Source: Lycium barbarum
Lineage: Eukaryota; Streptophyta; Magnoliopsida; Solanales; Solanaceae
Reading direction: 5' to 3'
Length of the DNA: 64,000 nt
Assembly (NCBI RefSeq): GCF_019175385.1
Contig: NC_083344.1
Span: forward strand, 2,518,965 to 2,582,964
The position numbers were made by a program, and so were the translations under genes. Below are positions 56,360 through 64,000 of this stretch, piece by piece. Under the pieces are notes generated by a model. It ran no database searches. It was given only the letters and a program-made list of their open reading frames with translations, and was not told where the DNA came from. Position 1 is the stretch's first letter; every line of letters starts with the position of its first letter.

Positions 56360-57190
56360 AATGGAAGGCCAATTTCTATTGCTTACAAGAATAAAAAAAT
56401 GGCTGGATGGTCAGCTATGGAATGATTATCATGTAGAACAAGAGAAATTGGAACTGTACAGAAATCCTAAAGGGCCATCACTTAATTTCACAGATTTCAG
56501 GTGGCAACTGACCAGTGTGTGCACCAAACAACAGAAAAGATAAAAGAAGTCTGGGAAGAGATAAGCAGCAGTATAAGGGTGTGCTTTTGGTGATAGAGGA
56601 GATTGTTTTCCCACATACCTCGATATGGATCCCTAGAGTACCAACAAAGGTGTGCTTCTTCACTTGGTTAGTAGCTACAAGGGGGGTGATCTTGACGGCG
56701 GAGAACTTAAGGAAGAAGAAGATTACTTGTGTTAGTTGGTGTTGTATGTGCAAAGAATCAGGGGAAGACGTAGATCAGCTACTTTTACATTGCCGTGTAG
56801 CATCTTCGCTATGGAGTTGATGGGACGGTTTGGTTTCGAGTAGGTAATACCGAGAACTATGAAAGAAACAGTGTCTAGCTGGGCTCGTAGAAGACGGAGG
56901 AGGAGATGCAGGGCATGTGAAGTTGCCCCTTTAGCATTGATGTGGACCATATGGAGTGAGAGGAACAAGAGAGCTTTTGATGAAATAGAGAAAGATATCG
57001 TACACTTGAGAAATAGCCTCTTTTCCCTTATTTCTTTTGGTGCACCCATGAGGTTACTTTTTGTATAAATGATTGGGCGACTTTCATAGAAAATCATGTA
57101 TTCTTGTAGGATTTTCTACTTTTTGGTATACTTCTTGTATATGGGCTAGTTAATGCCCTTATTGTTAATAATATTCTTACTACATAAAAA
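56360..57190 (+). pseudogene. LINE 3' part: zf-RVT, C-terminus, 3' UTR
   Basis: The frame to about 56820 reads RVPTKVCFFTWLVATRGVIL and WCCMCKESGEDVDQLLLHC, the zf-RVT domain with its Cys/His set. A frameshift then leads (56859-57068) to SSWARRRRRRRCRACEVAPL and WTIWSERNKRAFDEIEKDIV, the C-terminal W.IW.ERN..AF signature. The 3' UTR (GGTGCACCCATGAGG, TTCTTGTATATGGGC) ends in a short A run at about 57185. 5'-truncated; same subfamily as 41752-41960. Confidence 0.75.
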
Positions 57191-57195
57191 AGGGT

Positions 57196-58450
57196 GTTTG
57201 GAATTGGCTCACGGGTGCTGTGCAGGAACTTCAATGTAACTAGATACAGTCATGTGAGAAACAATAACCAACATTGATCAGAGGGATGATTGATTTTTCA
57301 GATTTTATTGACGACTTAGAGCTGGTCGGCCCTCCTCTATGTGGAGGTAATTTTACATGGACAAGAGGAGATTCAAGGGGTGGCCTCAAGAATTGACAGT
57401 TTTTTGTTCTCAACAGCGAGATGAAAATTTCAAGTATTTAAAACAAACGCTACTTGCCAAAGTAATACCTGATCATAACCCTCTAATGTTACAGAGTTGA
57501 CAAGGGCAAAACAGAAGATCATAATTCAACATGAAGGCTTTGTGAACAAGGTGGAAAAATATTGGGACAAATTTGAGGTGACAGATTTCATATTGGCCAG
57601 CAAAATGAAATTACTTCAAGGAAAATTGATAGGCTGGAACATACAAGTCTTTGGCAACATTGAGAGAAAAAATCAGAGGCACTGTACAAGTCAATGTTGC
57701 TGGACAAAGAAGCAGAAAAACAAAATTCTTTTCAACCACACACAGTTCAGAAGGCAGATTTAACTGTGAAAATTGATGAAACAGCAAAATGTGAGGAAAT
57801 TTCATGGAAACAAAGATCTAGAACCCTTTGGTTGCAGCAACGGGATAGGAACACTAAATATTTACACAAGATGGCCAGTATACAGAGGAGATAATGTTAG
57901 ACAAGGATGTCAAGGGATGCAAGAAGAACCAGACAAGGCGAACCAGAAAGTAAACAAATCCGACATTTTCAGATAAAATCAGGTTACAAGATGTTCTTCC
58001 AAAGTAGTAGGCAACATCACATATAGCCTTGGAAGTTGATATGGATAAACAAAGCCCTTACAAGGTTGAATGCTTCACATGGCAAGAGAGACATAGTTGA
58101 CTCAAGTACTCAACTCAATTTATAAAGAGGAGTGTATCCTCTGTGAAGAAGTATGAAGATGCAAGGCACTTATGTACATACATCTCAAGTTTACAGCTCA
58201 GATTTTGTGCATGTTTCTGATTTTATTTGAACTAAAATGGTGCATGTTGGAAACTTGGAAACAACTGCTGCTGAGTTGGAAAAAGGTGGGACTTCAAATA
58301 GCTCCAGGACACTTTTGAACACTGTTACCAACAATTGTTTAGTGGATGGTTTGGAAAGAACGGAACAAAGATACAATGGCGAAAAAGAGAATATTTGTAA
58401 TTTAAAATATAGATGTAAGAAAATGTACACGAAGTTGAGAGGATGATAAG
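57196..58450 (+). pseudogene. LINE remnant in copy 3 (endonuclease end, RT start, zf-RVT, C-terminus)
   Basis: Readable pieces in order: DFIDDLELVGPPLCGGNFTW with TRGDS (about 57300-57372), the end of the endonuclease domain; VIPDHNPLML (about 57460); the N-terminal ORF2 linker to about 57900; KSGYKMFF (about 57975); and IVWWMVWKERN-like sequence (about 58340). RT is deleted between about 57960 and 57970. Many stops and shifts. It occupies the same place, and partly the same sequence (AGATGCAAGGCACTTAT), as the LINE remnant of copy 1. Confidence 0.6.
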
Positions 58451-58713
58451 TTTCCTAAATTCATTTCAACGAACCGAATTTTTATTTTTGTAACTGCACG
58501 ACCTAAGCAACCGGCTGGCCTTCCGTGGAGCCTTCTAACACAGGATGTTTTGTGCACCGGGCTGGCCTTTTAAGCACCCCCATAGAGAAACTTGGTGGAC
58601 TTCCACTTTTAAATTGCTCTTAACATGTCGTAATGTATTTAAGCTTATGTTCTTGTGTTTGAAGCAAATACACTAAAAGAGCACTAAAAAGGAAATGAAG
58701 CAGAGAGTAGTAC

Positions 58714-58774
58714 CTATTATCAGTTGCATCGTTTTCAGAACATAAGTTTCTGCTGTGACCGTGATGAGCCTGTC
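58714..58774 (-). pseudogene. Exon 2 of the small three-exon gene, copy 3
   Basis: 61 nt with acceptor GGTTTGCAG and donor GTACTA. Reads DRLITVTAETYVLKTMQLII plus one base. Same length and phase as in copies 1 and 2. Confidence 0.5.
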
Positions 58775-60429
58775 CTGCAAACCCATACATAAACGAAGTT
58801 GACATCATCATATATTAAGTTATTGAAGGAGAATTAAATTAACAAAAGATCACAGCTGACATTCAAATGATCTAGAGACCAGGTCAATTTTGTGACAAAA
58901 ACATGATCATACTGAAAACTAAATGTAGAAGAAATTAGATATATGTTACTTCTCTCTTATAGTGTTCACATGATTCAATATTCCACAGATAACTAAATAT
59001 TTTGACAACTATGACGAAGCTACACATGGACACATGATCGTGAAAGCTCTATTATATCCATCTCATTAACTAAAGTAACCAGCAGAATAACACAGTGTTG
59101 AAGTATAACATAAGGCATGAGTCCCTTTCCTCAAATTCTTAAAACTACCAAGAAGAGTTTACACTTAAAGTAAGAATCCATAATCTAAAGAACCCAGTAC
59201 TCTTGGATCATATATAAATCTCCAAAAATATATTCTTAAATAATTCGAATATGGTGTTGACCATTCACCCAGAGTATACCCTACATGACCCACTTCTGAT
59301 TCAATTTCAGAAAATCACAAATATTTGTACTATATTGTTCAGGGATAGAAAATGATAATACCTGAAGATAACTAAAAAACACTGTACACGATATATCGGG
59401 ACTTACGATCCATTTAGAATAGCAATGACAATTGTTATACCCCATTTTAACCCGGGTTGAAGCGGAGTACAACATATTGGAGATTCCTAAATTGCTTTGT
59501 TTTAAGGAGTCGCCACCTAATTGATTTTTACGGTGAATTAGGACACCTAATTATTAACTAAGGTAAATCTAATTAAACCTCCGTTAATAGTCTGCTTAAC
59601 CAGTGTGATTCTAGGTAAGAGTTCTATATTATCCTAAAGGGAAGGGATTAGGCATCCTTTAGAATCCGTTAACTTACGGTTATCCGACCAAACTTAGGTT
59701 TAATTAATTAGATTGAATAAGATGCTTGCAGCTTAAAAAAAGGGCTAAGAAATGTTGCTAAGGTTTATAAAATATCAGGATGTTGTTTAAGATAAGATTT
59801 AAGTAAGAAAATATAATAATCTACATGAAAGGTTTTTAATGCTATTTAAAACTTACAGGAGTTGATATGGCTTTAAACAAAGATGCTGTGGAGAATGAGA
59901 TTTGTGAAAAAATATAATAATTTATATAAAAAGGAAACTTCAAATGCCATTTAAAATAAATTTATAAATGTTGCTAACACTTTAAATAAGAAGGTTATTA
60001 AAAATAAGACTAATACTTTATATAAAAGGAAATCCTAGAATTCCATTTGAAGTAAAATTTATAATAATTACTAATAACTTTAAAAGGAGGTAGCATAATA
60101 AAATGAGATTTAAAAAATAGAATAATTTGACGTATAAGTAAAGAAGATGCGAGTTTATTGTAATGTTTAATAAATATTTAAATGAACCAAGCAATAAAGT
60201 GTTTAATTGACTTTAAGTTTTAAGAGTGTGAATAAAAAAAATATAAAAAAAAACTAATAGATGATTCATTAAATTTCCCCTTTTTATTTTTTTGTCTTTA
60301 TCAACTATGCTTACTTAAGAATATACATGATTCATTAAAACTTGAAAAATTACTTCAATTGTGTCCAAATCTTGTTTGCATAATAATGATATTTTGAAAC
60401 TAAGACAATGCGAAGGCGACTACTTTAAT

Positions 60430-61020
60430 TAAAAGGCGGTGCACAGCCTTATGCGGAAAATTAGAAGGGCGGTGCATGGCCCAGACAATATATGAAAGTG
60501 ATGCAAAGGGCGGTGCGCAGCCCATGCATCATATGAAAGACGGTGCACAGCCTTATGCAGAAATTACAAAGGGCGGTGCGCAGCCTTATGCGAAAATTTA
60601 AAAGGGCGGTGCATGGCCCAGGCAATATATGAAAGTGATGCAAAGGGCGGTGCGCAGCCCATGCATCATATGAAAGGCGGTGCACAACCATATGCAGAAA
60701 TTACAAAGGGCGGCGCGCCGCCCCCTGCAAACATGAAAGGCGGTGCGCAGCCTTATGCGAAAATTTAAAAGGGCGGTGCATGGCCCAGGCAATATATGAA
60801 AGTGATGCAAAGGGCGGTGCGCAGCCCATGCATCATATGAAAGGCGGTGCACAGCCTTATGCAGAAATTACAAAGGGCGGCGCGCAGCCCCCTGCAAACA
60901 TGAAAGGCGGTGCGCAGCCTTATGCGGAAATTTAAAAGGGCGGTGCATGGCCCATGCAATATATGAAAGCGATGCAAAGGGCGGTGCGCAGTGCATGCAT
61001 CATATGAAAGCGGTGAGCAA
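60430..61020. repeat. 167-bp tandem array built of GGGCGGTGC sub-repeats
   Basis: GGGCGGTGCATGGCCCA occurs at 60467, 60604, 60771 and 60938 (spacings 137, 167, 167). Within a unit, variants of GGCGGTGCGCAGCC alternate with ATGCATCATATGAAA and TTATGCGGAAATT words. GC-rich inside AT-rich LTR DNA. Long open frames on the - strand arise from the repeat and are not genes. Confidence 0.85.
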
Positions 61021-61659
61021 TGCAGGTGCAGTGCAATACGGCCGCGAGCATACGCAGGGGCATTTAAAAATAAATAAAGCAATGTATTCGAAGGCAATAG
61101 AAAATATTTGTGCGTTGATATATATTTAAAAAATAATTTGCAAGATTAGCTTATTGTGATAGCCAAAAGTTATTGATATTTGAAGGCATAATTGATAGAA
61201 GAACTCTCAAACCGTTCGACGCGCCATCCTTACAAGGCTGTACATGTTTTAGCTTCTGCAACTTGGAAACCTGCATCCAAAGAAAATTTTGTAAGTTTGG
61301 GGAGGGAGTTGATTCGCGTTGACTTTGAGAATCTGGCTCTTTGCGCTTTATGCCTCCAACTTCGTATGAACTTGTAACCTCCGCTCATTTTTAGTCTTGG
61401 CCGACTAGTAAACAGTCTAATTACAAACACATTATTTCGAAAAAAAAAAAAAAACAGTAAAATATATGTATGGTGGTAAATAATTTCTGCTGAATTCGGA
61501 ACTGTGACACATTATGAAACAAAGCGAATGCCCCTTTTCTAAGTTTTCTTTTGCCCGACGACTCTGTTGAAACAATATTCTTCCAAGTCTCTCGATACTA
61601 TCTTGCGGCGACGCCCTTTAAAAATTTGTCCCAGTTTCTGGTGCAAGGGATGTTGAGCT

Positions 61660-62230
61660 TTAAAGGTGGCGAGACCGAGCCTATATGGGCTGCCTACGTA
61701 TCCCACTATAGGAATCAGGTCGAGCGTAGTTCAAGATTACAAGCAGAAATAAAATTGAGGTTTTGTAAGAAAGTGACCGAGACCCATGCGGGCCGCCTAC
61801 GTATCCCCAATGGGAATCAGGTCAGGCGTAGTTCATAATTACAAACAAAGATGATATTAGAGGATTAAAATGATGTGACTGAGGCCTATGCGGGCCGCCT
61901 ACGTATCCCTCATGGGAATCAGGTCGAGCGTAGTTCATAATTACAAGCAGAAATAAAATTGATGTGACCGAGGCCTATGCGGGCCGCCTACCTATCCGCC
62001 ATGGGAATCAGGCCAAGCGTAGTTCATAAATTACAAGCGGAACTAACATTGGAATTTTGAAGTGATGTGACTGAGGCCTATGCGAGCCGCCTACGTATCC
62101 CCCATGGGAATCAGGTCAAGCGTAGTTCATAAATTACAAGCAAAAGGATATTGAGGGTTTAAAAATGATGTGACCGAGGCCTATGCGGGCCGCCTACGTA
62201 TCCCCCATGGGAATCAAGCCAAGCGTAGTT
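61660..62230. repeat. ~103-bp tandem array, six units
   Basis: The core CGCCTACGTATCCC, with TGCCTACGTATCCC in the first unit, recurs at about 61691, 61794, 61896, 61985, 62088 and 62191; spacings are 103, 102, 89, 103 and 103. Each unit continues GGGAATCAGGTCRAGCGTAG and GTTCATAA.TTACAAGC. It lies inside the gypsy LTR or its 3' untranslated part. Confidence 0.8.
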
Positions 62231-62364
62231 CATAGATTACAAACGGAAATAAAATTGAAATCTTATCTTAAAGACCCAACCCGATATAGGTTTGTTACGC
62301 ATCCCGCCACGGGAGAGTAATGCCATTACATGGAAGAATATTGCATACAAATAACAGAAGGCAC

Positions 62365-62819
62365 TTAAATATAATATCTCTTGACGGCATCTGCATTGAT
62401 AGCTTTCGGCCAAATTTCGCCATCCATTTCTGCTAAGACTAACACTCCTCCAGTCAATACTCGATGAACCATATAAGGTCCTTGCCAGTTAGGTGCAAAT
62501 TTTCCTTTAGCTTCATCTTGACATAGGAATATGCGTTTCAATACCAATTGTCCCGTTTTGAATTGCCTCGGTCTTACCTTCTTGTTGAAAGCTTTGGCCA
62601 TTCTGTTCTGATAAAGCTGCCCATGACAAACTGCATTCAATCTCTTTTCGTCAATGAGCATCAATTGTTCATATCGATTCTGTACCCACTTAGCGTCACT
62701 TAACTCAGCTTCTTGGATGATTCTCAAAGATGGTATTTCTACCTCAGCAGGTAACACCGCCTCTGTCCCATAGACCAAAAGATAAGGTGTTGCCCCCGTT
62801 GAAGTCCTCACAGTAGTGC
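62365..62819 (-). pseudogene. Gypsy integrase C-terminus, truncated by an LTR insertion
   Basis: Reads TVRTSTGATPYLLVYGTEAV, the end of the integrase core, then VRPRQFKTGQLVLKRIF and FAPNWQGPYMVHRVLTGGVL, a GPY-type module, and ends KAINADAVKRYYI with a stop at 62365. The frame upstream of the Thr codons runs into LTR sequence at 62820, so the core with its catalytic Asp/Glu residues is absent. About 150 residues of a polyprotein normally well over 1000. Confidence 0.85.
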
Positions 62820-64000
62820 TGTCACACCCCATTTTAACCTGGGTTAGAGCGGAGTACAACATATTGGAGATTCTTTGTTGCTTTTTTTTTAAAAGAGTCG
62901 CCACCTAATTGATTTTTACAGTGAATTAGGACACCTAATTATTAACTAAGATAAAGTTAAAACTAAACCTTTGTTAATGGTCTGCTTAACCAGTGTGATT
63001 CTAGGTAAGGGTTCTATATCATCCTAAAGGGAAGGGGTTAGGCATCCTTTAGAATCCGTTAAACACGGTTATCCGGCTAAACTTAGGTTAATCATTCAAT
63101 GTTGGATATAGTATTTAAATTTTAAGAAAAAATAGCTTGTGCAGATGAGACTTGTAGAATATAACAATTTATGTCATCTTATAAAAAGGACTTCAAATAA
63201 TAAGGTTGTTTAAAATGGAACTAGTAATTTGCACAAGAAGGGATTTTAGAATGCTATTTGAAATAAAAGTTTATAAATGTCGTTAAAGTTCTCAAAATAA
63301 AATACTAATAAAACCTATAGGAAAGAATATAATTTGTATAAAGGGAGACTTCGAATGCCATAAAATTTATAAATATTATTAAGCTTTAAATGGAAAGTGT
63401 TATTTAGAATGAAATTTGTAGAAAATATAATAATTCGCATAAAAAAATGTGAATGACATTTAAAAATAAACTTATAACTATTGCAAAGATTTTTAAATAA
63501 TGATGCTATTTAAAATAAAATTCGCATGAAATGTGTAAGCAAAAGAAAACGCGAATTTGCGTTAAAACAAACTAAACGATGATGTATTGATCGACTTTTG
63601 CATTTTTGGAAGTTCAAAATGTTCTTTAATTTCTGTTTGCGTGTTAATGATGTTTCGAAATTCTCAAGATAAGAATATGTGAATCCTTTAATTTGGAACA
63701 TATATATGGCCATGTCATTTATTTTGCAAATTGATCATTTTAAATAAAAAAACGTAAAGAGAAGGAAATGGTTTGTGAAATTAATTGTTAGTTCTTTCTT
63801 AAGTTAACTACCCATAGCTAAGATCAATCCGCTAATTCGTTTAAAGTTTATCTAAATCAGCAAGGATAAAATAAAACGTTGGTCACATAATACACAATCA
63901 AACGATAATGACAATAAAAAGAATGAATCAAATAGACCCAGCCATTTTGAGGCTGTTGGGCCTTGTTCACTGTTGGGCATCGGCCCAGCAGCCCTATTTC
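62820..64000. mobile_element. Second gypsy LTR of the same family, runs off the window
   Basis: Starts TGTCACACCCCATTTTAACC directly inside the integrase gene. It matches 59433-60440 over its length, with small indels. The bases just before it are AGTGC, the expected half of a 5-bp target duplication; the other half is outside the window. It ends in CGGCCCAGCAGCCC-type sequence at the window edge. Confidence 0.65.

Larger units (their letters stand above)
55290..59432. repeat. Triplicated segment, copy 3 (truncated by a gypsy element)
   Basis: Same ordered blocks as copies 1 and 2. The last shared block (GATCCATTTAGAATAGCAATGACAAT) is cut at 59432 by the LTR starting at 59433, whereas copy 1 continues at 42684 (AGCAATGACAATTTGTATATCC). 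No PPR gene follows in this window. Copy 3 also carries a copy-specific SINE, a second LINE and a SINE-like scrap at 58500-58580 (GTGCACCGGGCTGGCC). Confidence 0.75.
59433..62340 (-). mobile_element. Gypsy LTR (3' LTR of a - strand element), right border approximate
   Basis: It begins TGTTATACCCCATTTTAACC at 59433; the left border is fixed by comparison with copy 1 of the triplicated segment. Its first kilobase matches 62820-64000 (GCGGAGTACAACATATTGGA, GAGTCGCCACCTAATTGATT, CTTAACCAGTGTGATTCTAG, TAGGCATCCTTTAGAATCCG). It contains two tandem arrays (60430-61020 and 61660-62230). The integrase C-terminus ends just to the right on the - strand, which places this as the 3' LTR side. The right border near 62340 is my estimate. 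Confidence 0.6.

Noticed and set aside
60461..61097. Overlapping - strand open frames of 76-110 codons (His/Leu/Cys-rich)
   Set aside because: They follow the 167-bp repeat, change frame from unit to unit because 167 is not a multiple of three, and resemble no protein family.

Overview
The window is plant nuclear DNA and most likely comes from a Solanaceae genome. It is AT-rich, its genes have introns with GT-AG borders, and most of it is layered transposable elements. These include tRNA-derived SINEs with TTG-type tails, hAT miniature elements with CAGGGGCGGAGCCA-type ends, Stowaway and CACTA MITEs, LINE fragments and Ty3/gypsy LTRs, several of which I recognise from nightshade genomes. No species can be named from sequence alone.

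Only three genes look intact. (1) A three-exon NAC-domain transcription factor lies on the + strand at 21229-26965 (291 aa). Its introns are packed with MITEs, SINE pieces and microsatellites. (2, 3) Two intronless, mitochondrially targeted P-class PPR proteins of the Rf-like (restorer-of-fertility-like) type lie on the - strand at 44533-46311 (592 aa) and 50926-52713 (595 aa). A last exon of an unidentified gene lies at 307-498.

Layout. 1-1.3 kb: the 3' end of the unidentified gene plus SINE fragments. 1.3-21 kb: intergenic DNA with many small elements, several carrying intact target-site duplications: nested MITEs at 2.7-3.3 kb, a hairpin element at 3.3-3.6 kb, SINEs at 4.5 and 11.8 kb, hAT elements at 5.5, 7.7, 15.2 and 16.1-17.1 kb, and a probable solo LTR at 14.5-15.1 kb. 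21-27 kb: the NAC gene. 27.2-30.8 kb: a LINE tail and a 3.2-kb Mutator-like element with long terminal inverted repeats, itself carrying a SINE and an hAT MITE. 31.4-34.4 kb: a probable solo LTR and a striking array of six 406-bp units, each holding two tRNA-like modules head to head. 35-38.5 kb: a local duplication, a LINE and a Stowaway MITE.

38.9-59.4 kb: one ancestral segment present three times. Each copy carries the same pieces of a small three-exon gene on the - strand (86 codons when the best exons are read together) and different remnants of a LINE in its second intron. Copies 1 and 2 each adjoin one PPR gene; copy 3 is cut off by a gypsy element. A single exon of a protein disulfide isomerase lies just downstream of the first PPR gene, at a site where the second PPR gene has unrelated sequence.

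59.4-64 kb: a gypsy element on the - strand. It consists of an LTR with two internal tandem arrays (167 bp and about 103 bp) and an integrase C-terminus that is interrupted by a second LTR of the same family running off the window.

The genes do not form a pathway. The PPR pair is a local expansion of organelle RNA-binding proteins; the NAC gene is independent of it.
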